Assembly: GCA_000153385.1 (NCBI GenBank)
Contig: CH672374.1
Span: 828,993 to 880,898, forward strand
Direction: 5' to 3'
DNA length: 51,906 nt
Origin: Flavobacteria bacterium BBFL7
Lineage (GTDB): Bacteria > Bacteroidota > Bacteroidia > Flavobacteriales > Flavobacteriaceae
A program made the translations under genes and the position numbers. Under the pieces are notes generated by a model. It had not been told where the DNA came from and did not search any database. It saw nothing but the letters and a program-made list of their open reading frames with translations. This document shows, piece by piece, positions 18,047 through 26,208 of this stretch. Each line of letters begins with the position of its first letter. Within the stretch, counting starts at the first letter, position 1.

Positions 18047-19516
18047 ATGAAAACAAAATACTTACTTTTTACAGCTTCCTTAATGACTCTATTGACTAGT
18101 TGTAACAATGATGATGACAACGCAACAAATGGTGCTCAAGGAAAGGATATTGTATTACAATCTCACTCTACAACACCTAACTTTCTTAAGACAACATCTT
18201 CTTTTAGCAATGTAGATGTCTATCCTATTCTCTCTAGTGCAGATCAATTACCAGACACTCCTAATTTTATCTATGGATCAATGGCAGACGGAGCTGGTTT
18301 AATGTACAATCAACAAGATGATAATTTTATGTTGATCAATAACATAGAGGCAGATTATTCTATTGCTCGTATCACGTTAGACAAAACATTTAAGCCTATT
18401 GCAGGAGAATATATTCTTAATTCAGACGCCACTGCAGCTACAGCACAATGTTCAGGTTCTTTAATTACACAAGAAGAGCATGGTTTTGGCCCATTATATT
18501 TATCTGGTGGTGAATGGGGCGGCGCATCTAAAGGTGTTTTTGTGACTGAACCTTTCAAGCCTAGTTCTTCTCGTACTACTCCAGAGATTCTTACAGCAAT
18601 GGGACAATGGAGTACAGAAAATGCTGTCGCTATAGGAAAGGATGCTTATGATGATCAAACAGTAGTTTTTATAGGTGATGATCATTCAGATAACAGCACT
18701 CCATCAGGCCAACTTGGTATGTACGTAGGTGATCGTGGTGATTTATATAGTGGTAAACTATATGGATTAAAAGTAAATACCGCTGGAATCAACTTTGAAG
18801 TAGATATGGTAGAAGGACAAACATATGATGCAGAATTTGTAGAACTGAATCAAAGAAATATCGATTTACTTGATGCTGAAGCAAAACAAAAAGGAGTTAT
18901 GGGATTCTCTAGATTAGAAGACATCGACTGGAGAAGAGGTAGCGACGACAATCAAAGAGAAATATATTTTGCAGTTACAGGACGACTTAAAGCAGATTTA
19001 GTAGGTAAAGGATCTCTTTATGGTAGAATTTATAAAGTAGAACTTAATGAAAACGACCCTACAGGTCCTGCAAAAATCACTTGTGTATTAGATGGTGATA
19101 AGCAAGGCGGAAAAGCATGGGGCTTTCATAGTCCAGACAACATTTTAGTAACTGAAAACTATGCTTATATCCAAGAAGATCCTAATGGGTATTTTGATGA
19201 TGCTGCAAGAACACACTATGCTAGATTATATCAATATAATTTAAATACAGGAGAATTAAAGACTGTGTTAGAATGTGATCAAGTAGCTGCAGCTGCAGCT
19301 GGTATAGGTACAGAAAACAGTATTTGGGAAATTACAGGTATGATAGACATATCAGAAACGATAGGAGTTGATAACACTTTTTTAATCATCACTCAAAACC
19401 ATGGATGGGAACCAGCAGATGGCAGTGCCTTTACAGATCCTACTGCGGTAACTGATGTTGCATCAAGCCGCAAAGAAGGTAGTATGATGTATGTAATATC
19501 TGGTTTAGAAAGATAA
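18047..19516 (+). CDS. PhoX-like (DUF839) lipoprotein
   Basis: 489 residues from ATG 18047 (MKTKYLLFTASLMTLLTSCNN, lipobox LLTSC). An in-frame TTG 48 bases upstream would hide the signal peptide, so it is rejected. The body looks like a beta-propeller of the alkaline phosphatase PhoX / DUF839 type: a GWGPLYL-like early blade (HGFGPLYLSGGEWGG), VVFIGDDHSD, and MGFSRLEDIDWRRGS, which corresponds to the FxRxED segment lined with Ca/Fe ligands in PhoX. Repeated acidic turns suit calcium binding. PhoX enzymes release phosphate from organic esters using iron and calcium, but the exact substrate here is not proven. The next gene starts one base after its stop. Confidence 0.65.
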   Translation: MKTKYLLFTASLMTLLTSCNNDDDNATNGAQGKDIVLQSHSTTPNFLKTTSSFSNVDVYPILSSADQLPDTPNFIYGSMADGAGLMYNQQDDNFMLINNIEADYSIARITLDKTFKPIAGEYILNSDATAATAQCSGSLITQEEHGFGPLYLSGGEWGGASKGVFVTEPFKPSSSRTTPEILTAMGQWSTENAVAIGKDAYDDQTVVFIGDDHSDNSTPSGQLGMYVGDRGDLYSGKLYGLKVNTAGINFEVDMVEGQTYDAEFVELNQRNIDLLDAEAKQKGVMGFSRLEDIDWRRGSDDNQREIYFAVTGRLKADLVGKGSLYGRIYKVELNENDPTGPAKITCVLDGDKQGGKAWGFHSPDNILVTENYAYIQEDPNGYFDDAARTHYARLYQYNLNTGELKTVLECDQVAAAAAGIGTENSIWEITGMIDISETIGVDNTFLIITQNHGWEPADGSAFTDPTAVTDVASSRKEGSMMYVISGLER

Positions 19517-19517
19517 T

Positions 19518-21326
19518 ATGAATATATCTAATATACACATCAATAAGACCTGCCTCATAGCAGGTCTTATTTTGTTATTAAGCTCATGTAAGCAAAGTCA
19601 GAAATATAATAGTCCTAAACCTTTAAATGTAAATCAAACTTTACAGGACTTATATCTTCAAGACTTAAAAGAATGTAAACAATATGTACTACAACTTTCA
19701 TCAACTAGTCACCATGACTCTTTAGAACACTATTATAGCGAAGCGAGAAATTCGTTTAAAAGGATTGAGCCTTTACTATCTTTTCAAGACCTTAATAATT
19801 ATAACTTTTTAAATGCACCTAATATTCTTAAAGTAGAAGAAGAAGATTTAACAGATATTAAAATAAATGAGCCACATAGTTTTCAAACTTTAGAAGAATT
19901 AATATTTACAGATCAACTAGATATCAAGTCCATTCATAAAACCTCTAATATCATTGCATCTAGATTAGAATTATTAAGTAAAAACACAGACTTAAGTCAC
20001 TATCAACCATATCATATTTTATGGATAGTCCGTAAACAAATTGTCCGTACAGCAACAACTGGCGTTACTGGATTTGATTCACCAGTATTAGAAAGCAGTT
20101 TACAGGATGCGGTTATCGCTCTTGCGAAAACGGAACAAATACTATCTTTATACTCCTCAAATTTCAAGGAAAATGAATTAAAAGAATCTTGGAAACATCA
20201 CTTTCAAAAAGCGTATCTTTCTTTACAATCAACTGATTTTAATAACTTCAATAGATATCAATTCATCACAGATCATATTGATCCTATGTTGAAATTATGG
20301 AAGGCAACAACAAAAGATTGGGATGTTCATTTCCCTTTAGAATTAGCTTTGAAAAATAATGCTAGTAGTTTATTTTCAAAAGAAACTTTATCAATAAGCT
20401 ATTTTTCAAACACAACTAATCGTTCTATAGATAATTCACAAATCGAACTAGGTAAAAGACTATTTCATGACACAAACTTATCTACCGGTGGAGCAATTAG
20501 TTGTGCGACATGTCATATTGAAAAACTAGCATTTACAGATGGTAAAGTAAAGCCTAATGGACTGACTCGTAATAGTCCTACCTTAACTTACAGTGCTTAT
20601 CAGCAAGGATTTTTTTATGACAAAAGATCTGGTAGTTTAGAAGGACAAATTGTCTCTGTCATTAATAATACTAATGAATTTCATTCAGACTTAGAGAACT
20701 TCACTAAAACTATTGAAACAGATTCTAGTTATGTAAATCAATTTACAGCTTCTTATCAACAACCCATAAATCAACAATCTGTAAGAAGAGCTATTGCAGA
20801 TTATGTAAGGTCGTTAAACGAATGGGATTCTAAATGGGATAAAAATATTAATGGTGAACTAGATAATCTTACAGCATCAGAGATCAATGGATTCAATCTT
20901 TTCAATGGTAAAGCAAAATGCGCCACTTGTCATTTTGCGCCAGTTTTTAATGGTACCGTGCCACCAGATTATATCAATACCGAAATGGAACATCTAGGTG
21001 TTCCAGAAATAGCCGTAATTTCTAATGGTCGTATCGATCCAGATTTAGGAAGGTTTGACGTTTTCAAAACAGAGAATAGAAAACACTTTTTTAAAACTCC
21101 TACTATACGTAATATTGAACTAACCGCTCCATATATGCATAATGGTGTGTATCAAACTTTAGAAGAAGTTGTTGATTTTTATAACCGTGGTGGTGGTTAT
21201 GGAATCGGTATTATTGATCAAGAATATCAAACACTACCTACTGAACCATTAAACTTATCACAAGAAGAGATGGATGACATCATTAATTTTATGAAGACGC
21301 TTACTGATGCTCGGTTTATCGATTAG
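19518..21326 (+). CDS. Di-heme cytochrome c peroxidase (MauG/CcpA-like) with N-terminal helical domain
   Basis: 602 residues. A lipobox (LLLSSCKQ, Cys24) indicates a lipoprotein. Residues about 35-290 are all-helical and recall imelysin/EfeO-type domains (HSFQTLEELIF; GVTGFDSPVL). Residues about 300-600 form the di-heme peroxidase unit, with heme sites SCATCH (Cys329, Cys332, His333) and KCATCH (Cys468, Cys471, His472), plus the conserved KTPTIRNIELTAPYMHNGVYQTLEEVVDFYN block. The family reduces peroxide or performs long-range oxidations in the periplasm. Its start codons contain a terminator-like hairpin (see that entry). Pairing with a PhoX-like gene suggests a joint role, possibly around iron or phosphate, which is inference. 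A degenerate palindrome copy encodes ALAKT near residue 202. Confidence 0.9.
   Translation: MNISNIHINKTCLIAGLILLLSSCKQSQKYNSPKPLNVNQTLQDLYLQDLKECKQYVLQLSSTSHHDSLEHYYSEARNSFKRIEPLLSFQDLNNYNFLNAPNILKVEEEDLTDIKINEPHSFQTLEELIFTDQLDIKSIHKTSNIIASRLELLSKNTDLSHYQPYHILWIVRKQIVRTATTGVTGFDSPVLESSLQDAVIALAKTEQILSLYSSNFKENELKESWKHHFQKAYLSLQSTDFNNFNRYQFITDHIDPMLKLWKATTKDWDVHFPLELALKNNASSLFSKETLSISYFSNTTNRSIDNSQIELGKRLFHDTNLSTGGAISCATCHIEKLAFTDGKVKPNGLTRNSPTLTYSAYQQGFFYDKRSGSLEGQIVSVINNTNEFHSDLENFTKTIETDSSYVNQFTASYQQPINQQSVRRAIADYVRSLNEWDSKWDKNINGELDNLTASEINGFNLFNGKAKCATCHFAPVFNGTVPPDYINTEMEHLGVPEIAVISNGRIDPDLGRFDVFKTENRKHFFKTPTIRNIELTAPYMHNGVYQTLEEVVDFYNRGGGYGIGIIDQEYQTLPTEPLNLSQEEMDDIINFMKTLTDARFID
19542..19571 (+). 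terminator. Terminator-like hairpin inside the signal-peptide codons of the peroxidase gene
   Basis: Perfect 12-bp stem AATAAGACCTGC / GCAGGTCTTATT with a 6-base loop CTCATA, then a T-rich stretch TTGTTATT. It begins 26 bases after the PhoX-like stop and lies wholly within the next coding sequence. RNA polymerase would pause or stop here unless ribosomes cover the hairpin. Confidence 0.8.
20117..20132. repeat. Palindrome copy (degenerate)
   Basis: CGCTCTTGCGAAAACG matches the palindrome at 13 of 16 bases and sits in the AFAKA-type frame (ALAKT). It could be a decayed copy or chance. Confidence 0.4.
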
Positions 21327-21333
21327 TTTATAA

Positions 21334-22344
21334 TTAAGGCAAATCATTGACAAAGTTAGCAAGTGCTTTACCTACTTGATTAGGGTAACCGTAAATAGGA
21401 GCTGCCTCGCAAATATGGATATATCGAGGCATCTCATCACTTACTTCTAGTATTTCTTTAACCGTTTTGCGCAATCTTTCTATTGAAAACCCAATAGGAG
21501 ATTGTGCACTAGACGGAAAATTAGCAACCACATCCATATCTATTTCAAGACCATAATTAGTAGAATCTATATGATCCAAGGCAAGTTGAATATCTTCGGC
21601 TATATTCATATAATCATACTGGTATGCTGTATAGGATAGTCTTAGATCATCATGTAAAATATCTCGCATTGGTTTACTCAAGTAATTCTCTTGTAAACCG
21701 ATCATAAAATAATTACGCAAATAACCGTATTCTAATGCATGAGAAAAGCCATTACCGCTGTGTCTTCCATTAGCAACTCTTAAATCGGTATGTGCGTCGA
21801 TGTTAATGACATCTATACCATTAAAAGCTTTTAAAATAGGATAACAGTTATTGTGTCCACCACCTATTACGATAGGTAATTTCCCTAAGTCTTTTATCTC
21901 TTTGACAATAGTTGAGACGCGTTGATCTATCATTTGAACTGCCTCACTTAGTTGAATTCTTTCTGTGTGATTATTTGCATTGAGTGATTGACACTCATCC
22001 ATTAAATCATTTAAGATCACATGGCCTAAAACACAAAAACGACCAGCGTCATTATTTGAATGATGTTGCAAATTGAGGAAAGAAGATAAAAAGGCATCCC
22101 AAGCCTGTGCGGCTCCTGCCCTACCTAAGTTAGCTCGCACACCTATATCTTCTGGGATTCCTATAATGACATAATCTGATGGAGATTGTTTTAATTCAGC
22201 TAGACTGGTACAACTATCTACAGCTTGTGCAAATGTAGTTGAATCATCTTCTGACTCAACACCAGTAAAATCAATAATAGAAGCTCTTTTACTGTTATAA
22301 GAAAGAAGTTCTTCTCTCGTCGCAAAGTGAAAATAATTCATCAT
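21334..22344 (-). CDS. hutG: Formimidoylglutamase / ureohydrolase-family protein
   Basis: Probably hydrolyses N-formimino-glutamate to glutamate and formamide, the last step of one histidine-degradation route. 336 residues from the Met-Met at 22344/22341 (MMNYFHFATREELLSY). A longer frame would run back over the neighbouring gene and lacks support. Ureohydrolase manganese motifs are clear: GGGHNN, NIDAHTDLR and GLEIDMDVV. It is the third gene of the leftward hutI - VOC - hutG set, ten bases after the VOC gene. Other arginase-fold activities (agmatinase, arginase) are possible, but the hut context favours HutG. hutH and hutU are not in the window. Confidence 0.85.
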   Translation of the reverse strand: MMNYFHFATREELLSYNSKRASIIDFTGVESEDDSTTFAQAVDSCTSLAELKQSPSDYVIIGIPEDIGVRANLGRAGAAQAWDAFLSSFLNLQHHSNNDAGRFCVLGHVILNDLMDECQSLNANNHTERIQLSEAVQMIDQRVSTIVKEIKDLGKLPIVIGGGHNNCYPILKAFNGIDVINIDAHTDLRVANGRHSGNGFSHALEYGYLRNYFMIGLQENYLSKPMRDILHDDLRLSYTAYQYDYMNIAEDIQLALDHIDSTNYGLEIDMDVVANFPSSAQSPIGFSIERLRKTVKEILEVSDEMPRYIHICEAAPIYGYPNQVGKALANFVNDLP

Positions 22345-22354
22345 AACTATTACT

Positions 22355-22732
22355 TTAATTAATTCTCCATGGTGGATTAAGTCTATTCTCGCCAGCATGA
22401 TAAAGAATGATCAAATTCCCATCCATATCTTTTAATCTAGCTTCTCGCCATAACCACGGTTGGTCTTTAGGTTTCATGTAAAACTCTATTCCTAATTCAA
22501 TTAGATCTTCAACTTTCTGATCAAGGTCTTCACATTCAAAATAAACATAAATACCTGCACCTTTAGGCAATTCATCCGTTAAATGAATAGAAAAAGTTGA
22601 CTTACCATCTGGACATTCAAATCTTGCATAATGTGGTAAAGACTTAACAATAAGTTTTAATCCTAACTTTTCATAAAAAGGAATAGATCTTTCTAAATCT
22701 AACGACGGAACAGTGACCTGATTTAAATTCAT
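22355..22732 (-). CDS. Glyoxalase/VOC-superfamily protein
   Basis: 125 residues with the vicinal-oxygen-chelate fold: MNLNQVTVPSLDLERSIPFYEKLGLKLIVK at the start, ARFECPDGKSTFSIHL in the middle, and KDMDGNLIILYHAG with the usual metal-side residues near the end. Such proteins include glyoxalase I, dioxygenases and antibiotic-binding proteins; the substrate cannot be told from this sequence. It is wedged between hutI (two-base gap) and hutG (ten-base gap), so it is expressed with histidine degradation and may act on an intermediate. Confidence 0.85.
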   Translation of the reverse strand: MNLNQVTVPSLDLERSIPFYEKLGLKLIVKSLPHYARFECPDGKSTFSIHLTDELPKGAGIYVYFECEDLDQKVEDLIELGIEFYMKPKDQPWLWREARLKDMDGNLIILYHAGENRLNPPWRIN

Positions 22733-22734
22733 CT

Positions 22735-23976
22735 TTAATCCTGTATGTGATGTCCATTTACTAATACCTTATCTATAATTGAGTGACCAAAATGATATGG
22801 AACTGCTGCAATCGAATCTATATCTTTAAAAAATAATAAATGAGCTTTTTTACCTCTTGATATACTACCTAGCTCATTTTGTAATCCCATGGCATGTGCT
22901 GCATTAACAGTCATTGCATTAAATGCACGTTGAGGCGTCATTTTCATTTTTATACAAGCGAGAGAAAACACAAAATTCATGTTCCCAGATGGTGTACTAC
23001 CTGGGTTATAATCTGTTGCTAGTGCTACGGCTATATTTTTTTCAATCATCTCATTAACCGGTGCATAATCTAGTCCTAAGAAAAAAGAACAGCTAGGTAA
23101 TGCTGTCGCGATTGTATTTGAATCAGCAAGGGATTCATAATCTGCAGTCGTCATTACTTCTAGATGGTCGACACTTACTGCTCCAGCCTGAACAGCAGCC
23201 TCTATCGCTCCTATCGCATTAAATTGATTCACATGCACTTTAGCCTTTAATCCATATGCACTTCCTGCTTCAATGACGCGCAACATTTCATCTACTGTAA
23301 AATAATTTTTCTCACAAAAGACGTCGATGTAATCGGCTAGATTTTCTTTACCTATCACAGGCAACATTTCATTTACAATTAAATCTAGGTAGCCTTTTCT
23401 ATCTTCTTTATATGCAACCGGAATAGCATGCGCACCCAGAAATGTTGCTTTAATCGGTATATAATTTTCACTTTTCAGTCTCTTGATGACACGCAAAATT
23501 TTAAGTTCGCTTTCTACATTTAAGCCATAACCACTTTTAATTTCAACAGCTGTCGTACCCATCGAAATCAATTGGTCCAGACGATTTTGAGCTTGTTCGT
23601 AAAGAATTTCTTCACTCATGTCTGCGAGTTTTGCAGCGCTATTTAAAATTCCACCACCACGTGCAGCAATTTCTTCATAAGATAATCCATGAATACGATC
23701 TTCAAACTCTTTCTCACGAGTCGCTGCAAATACTAGATGTGTATGAGAATCCACATAACCAGGCGCGATAATTTGATTTTCACAATTGTATACTTCTTCT
23801 GCTGGATGTGGATGTAAATTATCCATAGAGCCATAGTCGACTATACGACCATCTTCAACATATAAATAAGCATTTTTAATAGAAGGCAGCTCATCCATGG
23901 CAGCACCTCTTAATGGCTCATTTGTATGCTCTCGCACTTGAACCAGTTCTTTAATGTAAGTAAATAATATAGACAT
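22735..23976 (-). CDS. hutI: Imidazolonepropionase
   Basis: Opens the imidazolone ring of 4-imidazolone-5-propanoate to N-formimino-L-glutamate, step three of histidine degradation. 413 residues, normal length. The amidohydrolase fold shows IIAPGYVDSHTHLVFA with the metal pair His78/His80, RGGGILNSA, GTTAVEIKSGYGL, KATFLGAHAIP, KVHVNQFNAIG, VDHLEVM, and the final metal aspartate in ALATDYNPGSTP. First gene of the leftward operon; its start is about 115 bases from the divergent trans-sulfuration gene. Confidence 0.95.
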   Translation of the reverse strand: MSILFTYIKELVQVREHTNEPLRGAAMDELPSIKNAYLYVEDGRIVDYGSMDNLHPHPAEEVYNCENQIIAPGYVDSHTHLVFAATREKEFEDRIHGLSYEEIAARGGGILNSAAKLADMSEEILYEQAQNRLDQLISMGTTAVEIKSGYGLNVESELKILRVIKRLKSENYIPIKATFLGAHAIPVAYKEDRKGYLDLIVNEMLPVIGKENLADYIDVFCEKNYFTVDEMLRVIEAGSAYGLKAKVHVNQFNAIGAIEAAVQAGAVSVDHLEVMTTADYESLADSNTIATALPSCSFFLGLDYAPVNEMIEKNIAVALATDYNPGSTPSGNMNFVFSLACIKMKMTPQRAFNAMTVNAAHAMGLQNELGSISRGKKAHLLFFKDIDSIAAVPYHFGHSIIDKVLVNGHHIQD

Positions 23977-24090
23977 AACGTGAAGATAGTATTTTTAATA
24001 AGCTCTTTAAAAACTATATACAAAGGTGGTAAAACTTGAGAAAAACTTAACACAATTATTCGGTAACTTGGACTGCTTAAAAAAACAGAT

Positions 24091-25254
24091 ATGAGCTCAA
24101 AAAAAAGACCCGTTAATACTATTTGTGTTCACGCAGGAAATTTAGAAGATGAAAAATATGGTGGCGCTACATCACCTATTTATACATCAACGGCTTACGA
24201 TTACCGTGGCGAAGGCACTAATCTATATCCACGATACTTCAATACACCTAATCAAGTTGCCTTAGGTCAAAAGATAGCTGCTCTAGAAAACTGTGAGGCT
24301 GGACTTATTTTCGGTAGTGGTATGGCAGCCATCAGTGCTGTGTTTATGGCGTTCTTAAAAACGGGCGACCATATTATTTTACAACGTGCCATCTATGGTG
24401 GCACCTCTCATTTTGTAGATGCTGAATTTTCAAATTTAGGTATTGAATATTCCTTTGTAGAACAAATTAATAGTGAATCACTTAAAGCTCATCTCAAAGA
24501 AAATACTAAGATGATTTACATAGAAACTCCTAGCAATCCACTATTAGAAGTAGTAGATATGACGGTGGTTTCCGCTTTCGCGAAAGCGAACTCTCTAATA
24601 AGCGTTATCGATAATACATTTGCTTCACCTATTAACCAGAATCCTGCAGATTTTGGTATCGACATCATCGTACACAGTGCGACAAAATATCTAGGTGGTC
24701 ACAGTGATATTTGTGCTGGTACCGTAAGTAGTTCACAAAAACACATGGATCAAATATGGAAAACGGCCAAAAATTATGGTGGTAGTTTAAGTGATCAAAC
24801 CGTGTGGTTATTAGAACGCAGTATAAAAACACTAGGTCTAAGAGTTAAACGACAAAATCGCAACGCAAAAAAACTAGCTCGGTTTCTAGAGAAACATCCA
24901 TCTATTAAAAAAGTGAATTATCCTGGTCTGAAATCGCATCCGGATTATAAAATTGCCAAAGCGCAAATGCATGGATATGGCGGTATGTTGTCATTTGAAT
25001 TTAAAGAATCGATTAATCACAATCGTTTCTTAGAAGAATTACAGGTTATTAAAGTAGCATTAAGTTTAGCTGGTGTAGAAAGTACTATTCTCGCTCCTAC
25101 TGAGACTTCACATTCACTATTAACACCTCAACAACGCAAGGATCAAGGTATCACAGATCAGTTATTACGTTTCTCTGTAGGTATTGAAGAAGTAAGCAGT
25201 CTTATAGAAGATATTGAGCGCGCCATGGAGAAAAGCCGTAAAATTGCAAAATGA
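24091..25254 (+). CDS. Trans-sulfuration PLP enzyme (cystathionine gamma-synthase/lyase family)
   Basis: 387 residues, full length for the Cys/Met-metabolism PLP family, which makes or breaks cystathionine, or cleaves methionine. The PLP lysine is Lys199 in HSATKYLGGHSD. Other family marks are ENCEAGLIFGSGMAAISAV, AIYGGTSHF, IETPSNPLLEVVD, VIDNTFASP and, near the end, RFSVGIEEVSSLIEDIE. The sequence alone does not separate synthase, lyase and methionine gamma-lyase. Residues 161-165 (SAFAK) are written by a palindrome copy with no change in length relative to what the family shows. Its stop overlaps the bshB1 start (ATGA), so the two are co-translated, which links it to cysteine and bacillithiol metabolism. 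Confidence 0.92.
   Translation: MSSKKRPVNTICVHAGNLEDEKYGGATSPIYTSTAYDYRGEGTNLYPRYFNTPNQVALGQKIAALENCEAGLIFGSGMAAISAVFMAFLKTGDHIILQRAIYGGTSHFVDAEFSNLGIEYSFVEQINSESLKAHLKENTKMIYIETPSNPLLEVVDMTVVSAFAKANSLISVIDNTFASPINQNPADFGIDIIVHSATKYLGGHSDICAGTVSSSQKHMDQIWKTAKNYGGSLSDQTVWLLERSIKTLGLRVKRQNRNAKKLARFLEKHPSIKKVNYPGLKSHPDYKIAKAQMHGYGGMLSFEFKESINHNRFLEELQVIKVALSLAGVESTILAPTETSHSLLTPQQRKDQGITDQLLRFSVGIEEVSSLIEDIERAMEKSRKIAK
24573..24588. repeat. Palindrome copy 4 (exact), inside a coding region
   Basis: Exact CGCTTTCGCGAAAGCG, encoding AFAKA in the trans-sulfuration enzyme just before the LISVIDNTF strand. Confidence 0.95.
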
Positions 25255-25979
25255 TGAATAACTTAAAACTCGACATACTCGCTATAGGCGCACATCCTGA
25301 CGATGTAGAATTAAGCTGTGCAGGCGTTCTTGCAAAAGAGGCAGCAAACGGTAAGATAACCGGAATACTGGATCTTACACGTGGTGAATTAGGCACGCGT
25401 GGTACTGCAGACATACGTGATCAAGAAGCTGCGGCAGCCGCAAAAATATTAGGAGTATCTGTAAGAGAGAATCTAGGTTTCCGTGATGGATTCTTTGTTA
25501 ATGATGAACAGCACCAGTTACAGATTATTAAAATCATACGAAAGTACAGACCCGAAATTGTGTTGTGTAATGCCATTTATGATCGTCATCCGGATCATGG
25601 AATGGGATCGGAACTGACAAGTAAGAGCTGTTTTTTATCTGGACTACGTAAAATCGAAACAAAACTAGAAGGACAAATTCAAGAAGCCTGGAGACCTAAA
25701 CACGTCTATCATTATATACAATGGCAAGATATGGAACCAGATATCCTAATCGATATAACGGGTCATCTAGACACAAAAATAAAATCTGTAGCAGCTTATA
25801 GCTCACAGTTTTACGACCCTAATTCTAAAGAACCTGAGACACCGATAAGTAATAAAAATTTCTTTGATTCTATAAAATATAGAGCTGCAAATTTAGGTCG
25901 CTATCTAGGCACAGAACACGCCGAAGGATTTAAGTCAGAACGCTATCCTGGAGTAAATAGCATATTTGATCTAAAATAA
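25251..25979 (+). CDS. bshB1: Bacillithiol biosynthesis deacetylase BshB1
   Basis: Removes the acetyl group from GlcNAc-malate to give GlcN-malate, the second step of bacillithiol synthesis. 242 residues. The zinc-dependent LmbE-like fold shows IGAHPDDVELSCAG (His15, Asp17, Asp18), LTRGELGTRGTADIRDQEA, LGFRDGFF and NAIYDRHPDHGMGS. The C-terminal SQFYDP and YLGTEHAEGFK are typical of BshB1 rather than other LmbE proteins. The ATG overlaps the upstream TGA; a second ATG follows directly at 25254. Bacillithiol replaces glutathione in many Bacteroidetes, and pairing with a trans-sulfuration enzyme fits its need for cysteine. Confidence 0.94.
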   Translation: MMNNLKLDILAIGAHPDDVELSCAGVLAKEAANGKITGILDLTRGELGTRGTADIRDQEAAAAAKILGVSVRENLGFRDGFFVNDEQHQLQIIKIIRKYRPEIVLCNAIYDRHPDHGMGSELTSKSCFLSGLRKIETKLEGQIQEAWRPKHVYHYIQWQDMEPDILIDITGHLDTKIKSVAAYSSQFYDPNSKEPETPISNKNFFDSIKYRAANLGRYLGTEHAEGFKSERYPGVNSIFDLK

Positions 25980-25993
25980 TTTTTATAAAGTGT

Positions 25994-26022
25994 TTTGAAT
26001 ATTCAGAAATGTATTAAATTTG
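25994..26022 (+). promoter_or_regulatory. tRNA-His promoter
   Basis: TTTG (25994-25997) and TAAATTTG (26015-26022), spaced 17 bases, about 65 bases before the mature tRNA. The transcribed leader contains an AGTGG...CCACT hairpin. Confidence 0.6.
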
Positions 26023-26087
26023 CATCCGCTTAACGGCGCAGTGGTTGAATTCTTGAGATCCACTTTAATAAAACTCACATTGATATG

Positions 26088-26161
26088 GTGGTTGTAGCTC
26101 AGTTGGTTAGAGCGCTGGTTTGTGGTGCCGGAAGTCGCGGGTTCGAATCCCGTCTTCCACC
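26088..26161 (+). tRNA. tRNA-His (GTG)
   Basis: Cloverleaf read by eye: acceptor GTGGTTG / CTTCCAC, D stem GCTC/GAGC, anticodon stem CTGGT/GCCGG with loop TTGTGGT (anticodon GTG at 26122-26124), T arm GCGGG-TTCGAAT-CCCGT. The extra G of tRNA-His (position -1) is the G at 26087, opposite the discriminator C at 26161. The CCA end is not encoded. Acceptor pairs 5 and 6 read U-U. Confidence 0.95.
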
Positions 26162-26164
26162 CTT

Positions 26165-26197
26165 AAAAGGTCTTAGTTTTACTAAGACCTTTTTTTA
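26165..26197 (+). terminator. Terminator after tRNA-His
   Basis: Stem AAAAGGTCTTAGT / ACTAAGACCTTTT with a TTT loop and a T run. It also lies at the end of the leftward apt gene and can act both ways. Confidence 0.92.
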
Positions 26198-26208
26198 TGC
26201 CTTAATTT

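Noticed and set aside
26041-26063. Possible second, degenerate tRNA gene before tRNA-His
   Set aside because: Only the acceptor-like arms are visible; no D, anticodon or T arm can be drawn.
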